NCBI RefSeq assembly: GCF_038595005.1
Contig: NZ_CP151997.1
Coordinates: 682,001-746,000, forward strand
Source of the DNA: Chryseomicrobium sp. FSL W7-1435
GTDB lineage: Bacteria; Bacillota; Bacilli; Bacillales_A; Planococcaceae
Length of the DNA stretch: 64,000 nucleotides
Reading direction: 5' to 3'
The position numbers and the translations under genes were made by a program. This document shows, one piece after another, positions 25,708 through 33,820 of this stretch. The notes beneath the pieces were generated by a model. The model had not been told where the DNA came from, ran no database searches, and saw nothing but the letters and a program-made list of their open reading frames with translations. Position 1 is the first letter of the stretch, and every line of letters begins with the position of its first letter.

Positions 25708-26714
25708 TGAATTCCAAAGCACGTAAACGTCAGAAGCTTTACCTAGGCGGATTTTCTCTAGCGATTTTAACGACTATACTTGTAAGTCTGGGTCTTGGAG
25801 ACGCAGCAGTTTCTTATGACCGAATAGGAGCCGTAATCACAGGGAATGGGACGTTTAAAGAGCAGTTTGTGTTTTTCGATATCCGCTTACCTCGAATTTT
25901 AGTGACACTGTTAGCTGGGATGGCCTTAGCCTTATCAGGAGCACTATTACAAGGTATTACTCGAAATGATCTGGCAGATCCAGGAATCATCGGGATTAAT
26001 TCAGGTGCAGGGGTGGCAGTCGCGATTTATTTCTTGTTTTTCCCGCTTGAAACTGGTGTATTTGTTTATGCACTGCCGGTCATTGCATTTTTAGGTGCAT
26101 TTCTTACAGCCGCCGCCATTTACTTTTTCTCTTATGATCGCATACTAGGTGTACAACCTATACGCCTGGTATTGGTGGGTGTTGGTTTTTCGATGGCGTT
26201 ATCAGGATTAATGGTATTACTCATTTCTTCTGCTGATAGAGAGAAGGTCGATTTCATTGCCCGCTGGTTGGCTGGGGACATCTGGGGAACAGATTGGCCA
26301 TTTATTTTTGCGTTGTTGCCATGGCTTGTTGTCCTCGTTCCAATTGCTTTGCTGAAAGCTAATCGGTTAAATATCATGGGATTGGGCGAACCTGTAGCGA
26401 TTGGGTTAGGATTGCCAATCGAGCGAGAGCGAATGACGCTGAGTGTCATAGCTGTTGCACTTGCAGCATCAGCAGTGTCGGTGACAGGTGGTATCTCATT
26501 TGTAGGACTGATGGCGCCACATATGGCGCGTCAACTTGTAGGTCCGCGGCATCAGCTGTTCCTGCCAATTAGCCTATTGATCGGTGGGTTGTTCTTGTTA
26601 GTTGCGGATACTATCGGTCGAACTGTGCTTGAAAGTGGCAACGTTCCTGCAGGTGTAATCGTTGCGCTGATTGGGGCGCCGTACTTTTTATACTTATTAA
26701 TGGCAAAAAGGTAG
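25704..26714 (+). CDS. fhuG: Iron-siderophore ABC permease 2 (FhuG-like)
   Basis: The second FecCD permease, 336 residues, overlapping permease 1 by 4 bases (ATGA), so translation is coupled. The conserved RLPRILVTLLAGMALALSG and ITRNDLADPGIIGINSGAG segments (residues about 55-100) and the late GLMAPHMARQLVG coupling region are present. No terminator was seen directly behind the stop before the nupC promoter region. Confidence 0.9.
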   Translation: MMNSKARKRQKLYLGGFSLAILTTILVSLGLGDAAVSYDRIGAVITGNGTFKEQFVFFDIRLPRILVTLLAGMALALSGALLQGITRNDLADPGIIGINSGAGVAVAIYFLFFPLETGVFVYALPVIAFLGAFLTAAAIYFFSYDRILGVQPIRLVLVGVGFSMALSGLMVLLISSADREKVDFIARWLAGDIWGTDWPFIFALLPWLVVLVPIALLKANRLNIMGLGEPVAIGLGLPIERERMTLSVIAVALAASAVSVTGGISFVGLMAPHMARQLVGPRHQLFLPISLLIGGLFLLVADTIGRTVLESGNVPAGVIVALIGAPYFLYLLMAKR

Positions 26715-26845
26715 GGAACATGTGAGAATAAGACAATAGATAGAATTCGGCAATTGAGGGTACTTTTCATTTACTTTTGGTGAAATATTTGATAAGATGC
26801 CGATAGTTGTCTGTCGTCAGACATCTTCAAGGGGTGAACCATGTA

Positions 26846-26859
26846 AGTAAGCGTTTTCG
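26846..26859 (+). promoter_or_regulatory. Catabolite-responsive element (cre) upstream of nupC
   Basis: AGTAAGCGTTTTCG matches the Bacillus cre consensus TGWAARCGYTWNCW at 12 of 14 positions. It lies 34 bases before the nupC start, a position where CcpA would block transcription. A hairpin GTCTG-TCGT-CAGAC (26808-26821) lies just upstream in the leader. Confidence 0.55.
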
Positions 26860-26892
26860 TGATCTTACACACTAAAAGAAAAGAAGGTGCAC

Positions 26893-28143
26893 ATGTTGAA
26901 TATTCTCTGGGGTCTTGCAGGTATTGTTGTCGTCCTTGGAATTGCATTTTTACTCTCTTCGGCAAAGACGTCGATTAAGCCACGTACCATTTTAGGTGGA
27001 TTAGCGATTCAAATTCTTTTTGCATTTATCGTATTAGAATGGGAATTTGGTCGCCGAGCGTTGTTAGGGTTAACTAATGCTGTTCAAAATATGATTAGCT
27101 ACGCAAACGAAGGAATTGCCTTCGTGTTTGGCCCTCTTGGAGATCCAGTAGACGGTGTCGGTTTCGTCTTTGCTTTCCAAGTGCTTGTGATTATTATTTT
27201 CTTCTCTTCTTTAATCTCAGTATTGTATTACTTAGGTATTATGCAGCTGATCATCAAGTTTATTGGTGGGGCGTTGTCGTGGTTGCTCGGTACGAGTAAA
27301 GCAGAGTCGGTTTCAGCTGCTGCTAATATTTTCGTTGGACAAACGGAAGCGCCGCTTGTTGTACGTCCGTTTTTAGCGAAGATGACACGGTCTGAGTTAT
27401 TTGCAGTTATGACAGGTGGTCTTGCTTCAGTTGCAGGTTCTGTACTAGTCGGATACGCCTTGTTAGGAGTACCGCTTGAGTATCTTTTAGCGGCGAGCTT
27501 CATGGCAGCACCAGCAGGTTTGATCATGGCGAAAATGATGATTCCTGAAACAGAGGAAGTAGATGATACTAACTTCGAAATGGAGAAAGATACAAACTCG
27601 GTCAACGTCATTGATGCGGCTGCGAACGGAGCAAGTGATGGTTTACGTCTTGCTTTAAACGTAGGAGCTATGTTAATTGCTTTTATCGCATTGATCGCAT
27701 TAATCAATGGCCTTCTAGGTGGCACAATTGGTGGTATCAACTGGGTTTTCAATTATGTGAATCTGGGTGTTGAACTTCCGATTTTGACATTAGAAAGAAT
27801 CCTAGGGTGGATCTTTGCGCCACTAGCATTTGTTATCGGTGTTCCATGGGCTGAGGCTGTACAAGCAGGTTCATACATCGGTCAAAAACTTGTATTAAAC
27901 GAATTCGTTGCTTACTCAGCGTTTGCACCGGATATTGCAAGCTTGTCTCCTAAAACAGTTCTTGTTGTCAGCTTTGCACTTTGTGGATTTGCTAACTTAA
28001 GCTCGATGGCAATCTTGCTAGGTGGTCTAGGAGCTCTTGCACCTAGCCGTCGACCAGACATTGCTCGTTTAGGTATTCGTGCTGTTGCAGCGGGTACACT
28101 CGCTTCATTATTGAGTGCGTCAATTGCGGGGATGTTCTTCTAA
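26893..28143 (+). CDS. nupC: NupC-family nucleoside:cation symporter
   Basis: About 416 residues of a concentrative nucleoside transporter. The signature parts [13 protein letters not shown], the [18 protein letters not shown] stretch and the late [23 protein letters not shown] agree with the NupC family. It imports nucleosides with H+ or Na+. ATG 26893 has AAGAAGG 5 bases upstream and is preferred to a GTG at 26887. A cre site suggests repression by preferred carbon sources. Repeat family 1 copy B begins one base after the stop. Confidence 0.9.
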   Translation: MLNILWGLAGIVVVLGIAFLLSSAKTSIKPRTILGGLAIQILFAFIVLEWEFGRRALLGLTNAVQNMISYANEGIAFVFGPLGDPVDGVGFVFAFQVLVIIIFFSSLISVLYYLGIMQLIIKFIGGALSWLLGTSKAESVSAAANIFVGQTEAPLVVRPFLAKMTRSELFAVMTGGLASVAGSVLVGYALLGVPLEYLLAASFMAAPAGLIMAKMMIPETEEVDDTNFEMEKDTNSVNVIDAAANGASDGLRLALNVGAMLIAFIALIALINGLLGGTIGGINWVFNYVNLGVELPILTLERILGWIFAPLAFVIGVPWAEAVQAGSYIGQKLVLNEFVAYSAFAPDIASLSPKTVLVVSFALCGFANLSSMAILLGGLGALAPSRRPDIARLGIRAVAAGTLASLLSASIAGMFF

Positions 28144-28144
28144 A

Positions 28145-28286
28145 TTAGATGCGGAAGGCGCTCGTCCAGAAATGCTTCGGGAATCTAACGTGCCCTATGA
28201 GGCGCTCTATGCCTCATAGGGTGCGGCTGATTTTCGAACGTATTTTTAACGCCTGCAACTCGATTCCATTCGGAGTCGAAACTTCA
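28145..28286 (+). repeat. Hairpin repeat family 1, single copy behind nupC
   Basis: The element begins TTAGATGCGGAAGGCG and continues like the - strand of the 123-bp array units. The apical stem is CCCTATGAGGC / GCCTCATAGGG, 11 perfect base pairs around GCTCTAT, where the array has a different but also paired sequence. Outer arms AGAAAT/ATTTTT and TCGGGAATC/GATTTTCGA pair with G.U wobbles in + strand RNA. It is sense to nupC. Confidence 0.85.
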
Positions 28287-28294
28287 CACAACAT

Positions 28295-28329
28295 AAAAAA
28301 GCAGTAGGGACGCATCCCTACTGCCTTTT
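28295..28329. terminator. Bidirectional terminator between nupC and the opu operon
   Basis: AAAAAGCAGTAGGGA / TCCCTACTGCCTTTT with a CGCA loop serves the convergent units. Confidence 0.9.
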
Positions 28330-28341
28330 CTATATCGTTTC

Positions 28342-29271
28342 TTACTCTTCAATAAGTCCTTTTTCAATCAAGAAGTCACGAGCCACATCTTCAGCACGAT
28401 CGCCATCAATGTCTACACGAGCGTTCATAGCAATCATTTCTTCTTCTGAAATCGCTCCAGCAAGACCACTCATTAATTCTTCAAGGTCAGGGAATTGCTC
28501 AAGCGTTTCCATACGAACAAGTGGAGCTGCATCGTATTTCGGGAAGAAGCCCATATCATCCTCAGTTGATTGAAGGTTGAAGCGTTCAATTCGGCCGTCT
28601 GTTGTGAAGGCAGGAATAACGTCTACATCACCGTTGCGCAAAGCTTCATACATGATGTTAGCATCTAAACTTTCAGTTGATGAAAATTCAAAACCATACG
28701 TAGAAGCTAAATCATCATAACCGTCACCTTGGCGCTCATAGAAAGAGTGAGGCGCTCCGAAAACTAGGTCTTCAGATTTTGAAAGTTCCGCAAGGTCGCT
28801 GTACGTAGCTGCAGTAATACCGCTCTCTTCTGTAAAGGCAAGAGTGTAAGTATTTTCAAAGCCAAGTGGCTCAAGCCATGTCACGTTAAACTCTTCTTCA
28901 TAGCCTTCTTTTACTCGGTTGAACACATCTTCTGCACTTTCGCCAACTTCAGAATCAAGACCCAATACATCTTTCAAACCTGTTCCTGTGTATTCCACAT
29001 AAATATCAATGTCACCGTTATCAATAGCAGGTGTTAAAATAGCAACTTCACCAAGACCTTCTTGGTACGTAATATCATACTCTGAATTAGCTTCTAAATA
29101 TTGTCCGATCAGCTGAGGTAAAATGAATTGCTCTGTCCAAGGTTTCCCTCCGACGATAATTTCATTGTCCCCGTCGCCACCCGCAGAATCATTCCCACAA
29201 CCCGCTAAAATTAATGCTGCCGATCCTGTAACTGCTAAAAATCCTTTTTTCCATGATGCGTTCATATTCAT
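28342..29271 (-). CDS. Glycine betaine/carnitine/choline-type substrate-binding lipoprotein
   Basis: A 309-residue lipoprotein, lipobox LILAGC (Cys25), with the OpuAC/OpuBC-type type II binding fold (VGGKPWTEQFILPQLIG at the mature N terminus; DIYVEYTGTGL). It should capture quaternary ammonium osmolytes outside the cell for the permease and ATPase encoded just upstream. The ligand could also be another compound handled by this family, such as ergothioneine, so the name is a class call. It is the last gene of a three-gene operon, 10 bases behind the permease. Confidence 0.88.
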   Translation of the reverse strand: MNMNASWKKGFLAVTGSAALILAGCGNDSAGGDGDNEIIVGGKPWTEQFILPQLIGQYLEANSEYDITYQEGLGEVAILTPAIDNGDIDIYVEYTGTGLKDVLGLDSEVGESAEDVFNRVKEGYEEEFNVTWLEPLGFENTYTLAFTEESGITAATYSDLAELSKSEDLVFGAPHSFYERQGDGYDDLASTYGFEFSSTESLDANIMYEALRNGDVDVIPAFTTDGRIERFNLQSTEDDMGFFPKYDAAPLVRMETLEQFPDLEELMSGLAGAISEEEMIAMNARVDIDGDRAEDVARDFLIEKGLIEE

Positions 29272-29281
29272 TACCTCCTAA

Positions 29282-29929
29282 TTATCGTTTCATGCCTTTT
29301 GGGGTACTACGCTTTTCCACCCATTTTAATGCGAAGTCGAAAAATAAAGCTATAAATGCAACAGGGAGAGCCCCTGCAAGTACCAATGAATTATTGTAAG
29401 ATTGCAGACCCCGGTAAATCACATCACCTAATCCACCTGCTCCCACGAATGTTCCGAGAGTGGCAATACCAACTGTCAAGACAGTCGCTGTACGGATACC
29501 AGCCATAATGAATGGTAAAGCAAGAGGGAGTTGGATGCGCCATAAAATATCACCTTTTGTCATACCCATTCCTGTACCCGCCTCAATTATGGAGGAGTCG
29601 ATACCGGTAATGCCGGTATATGTATTCCGGACGATAGGTAACAAAGCATAAATTATCAGGGCGATCAGAGCGGTGTTCGCGCCAATACCAATCACTGGAA
29701 CGAGAAATCCAAATAACGCCAAGCTAGGTATAGTTTGAAACACTGCAGTAACACCGATAATTGGTTCTGCTAAACGTTGATAACGTGCCACTATGATGCC
29801 TAGTGGAAGGGCTATCAAGAGACCAATGAAGAGTGCCACAAACGACAAATACATATGTTGTACAAATGAATCCCAAATAAGGTCACTACGGGATTGTACG
29901 GTTTCCCAAAATTCAATTACTGCCGTCAT
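29282..29929 (-). CDS. Osmolyte ABC transporter permease (OpuCB/OpuBB-like)
   Basis: A 215-residue permease with five to six membrane segments and the binding-protein-dependent EAA loop (EAGTGMGMTKGDILWRIQLPLALPFI). It overlaps the ATPase gene by 4 bases. Only one permease gene is present, whereas Bacillus OpuB and OpuC operons have two around the binding protein, so it may act as a homodimer. Confidence 0.9.
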   Translation of the reverse strand: MTAVIEFWETVQSRSDLIWDSFVQHMYLSFVALFIGLLIALPLGIIVARYQRLAEPIIGVTAVFQTIPSLALFGFLVPVIGIGANTALIALIIYALLPIVRNTYTGITGIDSSIIEAGTGMGMTKGDILWRIQLPLALPFIMAGIRTATVLTVGIATLGTFVGAGGLGDVIYRGLQSYNNSLVLAGALPVAFIALFFDFALKWVEKRSTPKGMKR

Positions 29930-30894
29930 ACACCCACCTCCTGATTAGTTGCGGTTTGAAGAAGGGCGAAATGATCGATAAAGCCAACGAGTTCATTGCC
30001 GTTAGCGACCATTAAATGACTGACTTGGTGCTTTTCAAATTGGAGGATAGCGTCCCGAACAGATGCCGTATTGCTAATGCGGAATGAGTTGATGGCAGGG
30101 TCAAGCTCTTTTTGATAAGTTAAGTCTAAGGCATGCAATGGAAGGTCGAGCCATGAGCGATTGCGCTGAAGGCGTTCTAAACCGATGAACTGTGTGACGA
30201 ATTCATTAGCTGGTGCTTGAATAATTTCATTGGGAGTACCCATTTGCTCAATCTTACCATCTTTCATTAAAATAATATGGTCAGCTACTTTTAGCGCCTC
30301 ATCCATATCGTGCGTGACAAAAACAATCGTCTTTTGAATCTTTTTGTGAAGCGAGATGAGTTCGTCTTGCAGCTGTTCGCGACTAATGGGATCCAAGGCA
30401 CTAAACGGTTCATCCATCAAAAGAATGGATGGATCTGCCGCTAGAGCACGGACAAAGCCGATTCGTTGTTGCTGACCACCTGACAATTCAAGTGGATAGC
30501 GTTCTAGATAGGTGTCAGGCTCTAATCCAACAAGAGACATCAACTCACGAATGCGGGCATTAGTTTTGTCTTTCGGCCATTTTTTTAATTGCGGTACTAG
30601 GCTCGCATTTTTTTCAATGGTCATGTGTGGAAATAAACCGATACGCTGAATGACATATCCGATATCGCGTCGAAGTTCCACCTCAGGTATACTAGAGATA
30701 GGCTTGTTATGTATAGAAATGGTTCCTGATGAGGGTTTTTCCAATTGGTTGATACATTTCATCAACGTAGTTTTGCCACAGCCACTGGGACCAATGACTA
30801 CAGTTAAACTACCTTCAGGTATAGTGACGGAAATCGAATCGAGGGCTTTTGTTCCATCAAGAAAAGTTTTTGATACGTCCTTCAACTCAATCAT
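29926..30894 (-). CDS. Osmolyte ABC transporter ATPase with CBS-like tail (OpuCA-like)
   Basis: A 322-residue ATPase with Walker A GPSGCGKTT, signature LSGGQQQRIGF, Walker B ILLMDEPFSALDP and H-loop FVTHDMDEA. Residues after about 250 resemble one CBS half (NSFRISNTASVRDAILQFEKHQVSHLMV), a domain used in OpuA/OpuC for ionic-strength or c-di-AMP sensing; the paired second CBS is shortened. It opens the operon with an AAAGGAGC RBS. Confidence 0.9.
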   Translation of the reverse strand: MIELKDVSKTFLDGTKALDSISVTIPEGSLTVVIGPSGCGKTTLMKCINQLEKPSSGTISIHNKPISSIPEVELRRDIGYVIQRIGLFPHMTIEKNASLVPQLKKWPKDKTNARIRELMSLVGLEPDTYLERYPLELSGGQQQRIGFVRALAADPSILLMDEPFSALDPISREQLQDELISLHKKIQKTIVFVTHDMDEALKVADHIILMKDGKIEQMGTPNEIIQAPANEFVTQFIGLERLQRNRSWLDLPLHALDLTYQKELDPAINSFRISNTASVRDAILQFEKHQVSHLMVANGNELVGFIDHFALLQTATNQEVGV

Positions 30895-30984
30895 GTGCTA
30901 GCTCCTTTCAAAATCTAAATAGGGAAATAGTACTTTTATACCCGTTTTAGCTTCACTTTAAACGATAGTAGAGGAGATTTTTAA

Positions 30985-31548
30985 ATGCGAAATTACGGAC
31001 CGCGTCATGTGTTCATGGCACTTGCCATTTGTTTATTATTATTTTCACCAATAATCTGGTTAATCACACCTATTATTGTCACCGAAACCGCTTATTATGT
31101 TCGAAATGGATTATTTACATATGTCTATCCGGCCAGTTATCAAATCTATGGGGTGGCAGTAGCTGCACTCGTCGCGGCACCTCTTTTACTTTGGTTGGCT
31201 AACGTGAAAAAATGGACAGTCGTGACCGCTGTTTTGTTACTCGCTGCATCTGGCTATTGTTTTTACGGGGCCGCATTAGGGTATTTTCAAGTGACGGAAG
31301 AGGAAATTGTGTATCGTTCACCTTTCCAAACGGAGCTTCAGACGTATGAATGGACAGATGTAGAAGAAGTGATTTATCACACGCGTCCACCAGAAGCAGA
31401 GGACCCGTCTTGGTACACATTCCGCTTTACAGATGGACAATCGACAGAAATCAACGAAACTCGTCTAGTCACGCAAGCGCAAGGGAAATTAAATTCAATG
31501 ATTCGTGGTCAACGCATTCCTCTTACTTACGATGAACTTGAAAACTAA
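30985..31548 (+). CDS. Small membrane protein with PH-like C-terminal part, unknown function
   Basis: A 187-residue protein: three hydrophobic segments (about residues 10-32, 50-72, 78-100) and a soluble C-terminal third beginning VTEEEIVYRSPFQTELQTYEWTDVEEV, which reads like the bacterial PH-like fold found in small membrane proteins. I cannot name it further. RBS AGAGGAG precedes the ATG. The formamidase-like gene follows 21 bases later, so co-transcription is likely. Confidence 0.7.
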   Translation: MRNYGPRHVFMALAICLLLFSPIIWLITPIIVTETAYYVRNGLFTYVYPASYQIYGVAVAALVAAPLLLWLANVKKWTVVTAVLLLAASGYCFYGAALGYFQVTEEEIVYRSPFQTELQTYEWTDVEEVIYHTRPPEAEDPSWYTFRFTDGQSTEINETRLVTQAQGKLNSMIRGQRIPLTYDELEN

Positions 31549-31569
31549 TCATGGAGGCGATTCAGTAAA

Positions 31570-32472
31570 ATGAAAATCCTACAAAAGACAGAAGGTAAAA
31601 TTTACTCGTTTTCACCAGAACATGATCCCATTTATAGAGCTAAGGACGGCGAAAGCCTTACTATTGAAACATTTGACTGCTTCACGGATCAAATTAAATC
31701 TGAAAAACAGCCTCTAGCTGACCTGGATTGGGATAAAATCAATCCAGCCACTGGTCCGATTTATGTCGAGGGAGCAGAGCCTGGAGACGCATTGAAGGTG
31801 ACCATACTGGCTATCGAGACAGACGTTTTAGGCGTCATGATGGTAGGCCCGGGTCTAGGGACTCTTGGTGAACAAGTAGAAGATATGAAAGTAAAAGTCA
31901 TGCATGTGCGTCACGGCAGGGTACTATTCAATCAACTCAGTCTACCTGTTCGAAAAATGATTGGCGTTATTGGTGTAGCACCAGCTGCTGGAGAAGTGAA
32001 TTGTGGAACGCCTGGGCCACATGGTGGCAATATGGATAATAAAATGGTGGCTGAAGGGGCAACGCTGTATTTCCCGGTTCAAACGCCAGGAGCTTTGTTC
32101 GCGCTAGGCGATTTACATGCAGCAATGGGGGACGGCGAGGTATCTGTCTCAGGTGTTGAGGTAGCAGGCTCTGTAACGGTGAAACTGGAAGTCATTAAAG
32201 GCATGAGATTAGAACAACCAATCCTTGAGAATGGTCGTTACTTTACACAAATTGCTTCGGCAGAGACGCTTGATGAAGCAGCAAAGATTGCCACTGATTT
32301 ATTGGTGAATCGAATAGCGACTTACACGAATCTAAAGTTTGAAGATGCCCTGATGCTGATGAGTGCAGTTGGAAATGTTGAAATCTGTCAAATGGTGGAT
32401 CCGTTGATGACGGTGCGGGCAGTGTTCCCAAAATCCATTTTAGATCAGCTAGAAACGACTTTGTTGCCATAA
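31570..32472 (+). CDS. Acetamidase/formamidase-family protein
   Basis: A 300-residue enzyme of the FmdA/AmdA family, which hydrolyses formamide, acetamide or similar short amides to ammonia and acid. Seen are NPATGPIYVEGAEPGDALKVTI, a central GTPGPHGGNMDNKMV and the DLHAAMGDGEVSVSGVE motif with the conserved His and Asp/Glu. The RBS is ATGGAGG. The cytoplasmic role would be nitrogen scavenging; the actual amide is unknown. Confidence 0.88.
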   Translation: MKILQKTEGKIYSFSPEHDPIYRAKDGESLTIETFDCFTDQIKSEKQPLADLDWDKINPATGPIYVEGAEPGDALKVTILAIETDVLGVMMVGPGLGTLGEQVEDMKVKVMHVRHGRVLFNQLSLPVRKMIGVIGVAPAAGEVNCGTPGPHGGNMDNKMVAEGATLYFPVQTPGALFALGDLHAAMGDGEVSVSGVEVAGSVTVKLEVIKGMRLEQPILENGRYFTQIASAETLDEAAKIATDLLVNRIATYTNLKFEDALMLMSAVGNVEICQMVDPLMTVRAVFPKSILDQLETTLLP

Positions 32473-32562
32473 ATGCAAAGTCTTAAGAAATGTTAATAGA
32501 ATGAAAGCTTAAATAATGATGTTGGAGACAAAATGTAGCAATAGACCACAATTAGTTAGGAA

Positions 32563-32746
32563 GTTGAGTGGAGTGTAGGGGCTGACTCCAGTGGGATCAA
32601 AAGTCGGAATGTGAGACCCCGCAGGAGCCTGCGACGAGGAGGCTCACAGCGCGCCCACGGAATGCAGCCCCGGAACGGAACTTAACATGCACAAACAAAA
32701 TCAGCAAGTTCTCTGGAATTAACCTTAGAGAGCTTGCTGATTTTAA
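32563..32746 (+). repeat. Interspersed repeat family 2, copy 2, with terminator hairpin
   Basis: Starts GTTGAGTGGAGTG, contains GACCCCGCAGGAGC and GCGCGCCCACGGAA, and ends GGAACTTAAC. It is nearly identical to copy 3 at 49826-50002 on the other strand. The hairpin AAAATCAGCAAG / CTTGCTGATTTT (32698-32744) closes the element. It is sense to the upstream formamidase-like gene. Nothing else is seen in the 297-base gap 32473-32769. Confidence 0.85.
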
Positions 32747-32769
32747 GTTTGTGCCAACTTCAATTGTGT

Positions 32770-33744
32770 TTACTTAATGACGATCGAGTACCAACCGCCT
32801 TCTTTGACGATTGGTTTCAAGCTAATAACTTTACGACCAATTGCAGCGGCCAATACTTCTACATCTTCAGCGGTTGGTAGACGGTGAAGATTGTCGTGGA
32901 CGGATAGGAAGTTATTGAAGGCAGCCGAGAACTCTTGTCCATGTTCTGACAGATAAAGTGGCGTGATCAATGAAATACCACCGTCTTTATCGAGAAGACT
33001 TTCAATGTCTTTCATAAGCTCCATACGCTCTACAGGAGAGAAATAATGAAGAAGGTTGTGCATCATGATGCAGCTAAAAGTCTTGCCTTCGTTATCCCAT
33101 TCACGTAGATCTTGTTGTTCAATGCGAACATTGCTTAAATCTTTCGTATTGCGCTTAGCATCTTCGACTACAGCTTTGTTTAAATCGATGCCAACAAATT
33201 CTTTATGTGGAAATTCTTCTGCTAGACGACGAATATACCCTGCGTTTCCGCATCCGATATCCAAGATCGTTTCGCAGCTAATCTCAGATACAACTTTCTT
33301 AACAGAGCGATAGCTGATTTGTTCAATAAATGAAGACGTAGTAGCGACAGCTGTCCCGTGTTCGTCTCCATCAAATGTTCTGCGTGGCGTTTCCCCTTTA
33401 AGTACAGGTGCATAATCCATTAGCGAGGGAATATGTAGTTCCATTAATTCAACAAGTAAATCTCCAATGGCTACATCGCTTGATTTTGAGAAATACTGCT
33501 TCATTTGTGTGCTTGGATAAATTTTTTCGCCTTTTTTCTTAAGGTGTCCCAGGATTAAACCGGTTTCTACCCAGTTCTCTAGAAGTTCACGATCTTTTAC
33601 GCCGGCCCCAACAGTACCAGTATGTTGCAATTCATCAAAGAAATTCATGCGGTAACCAATATAGGCGTGCCATGTAGGTAAAAAACCTTCGTTTTGTTTC
33701 ATCCATTTTCGAGCTTCCCAAACGCGTTTCCATTGTCTAACCAT
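32770..33744 (-). CDS. Class I SAM-dependent methyltransferase
   Basis: About 324 residues. A helical N-terminal part (residues 1-130, winged-helix-like as in O-methyltransferases) precedes a Rossmann domain with motif I ILDIGCGNAGYIRRL, the acidic VGIDLNKAVV and motif IV FSCIMMHNLLHYF. A small-molecule O- or N-methyltransferase is likely but the substrate is not visible. ATG 33744 lies 8 bases after GAGGAG; a GTG three codons upstream is too close to that RBS. Confidence 0.82.
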   Translation of the reverse strand: MVRQWKRVWEARKWMKQNEGFLPTWHAYIGYRMNFFDELQHTGTVGAGVKDRELLENWVETGLILGHLKKKGEKIYPSTQMKQYFSKSSDVAIGDLLVELMELHIPSLMDYAPVLKGETPRRTFDGDEHGTAVATTSSFIEQISYRSVKKVVSEISCETILDIGCGNAGYIRRLAEEFPHKEFVGIDLNKAVVEDAKRNTKDLSNVRIEQQDLREWDNEGKTFSCIMMHNLLHYFSPVERMELMKDIESLLDKDGGISLITPLYLSEHGQEFSAAFNNFLSVHDNLHRLPTAEDVEVLAAAIGRKVISLKPIVKEGGWYSIVIK

Positions 33745-33767
33745 ACCGTCCACTCCTCGCTTTATTA

Positions 33768-33797
33768 GAAAACGACCTAGGGATCTAGGTCGTTTCA
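33768..33797 (-). terminator. Terminator of pepF
   Basis: Perfect stem AAACGACCTAG / CTAGGTCGTTT with a four-base loop, between pepF and the methyltransferase gene. Confidence 0.8.
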
Positions 33798-33820
33798 GAA
33801 AGACAGAAGCAGACAGCGGT

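Noticed and set aside
26715-26886. Possible riboswitch in the nupC leader
   Set aside because: Hairpins are present (GTCTG/CAGAC, TGTAAG/CTTACA) but none of the purine, preQ1 or other conserved aptamer cores could be matched; only a cre-type site is supported.
27228-27752. 174-codon - strand frame inside nupC
   Set aside because: Antisense shadow of a membrane protein gene with codon bias on the + strand.
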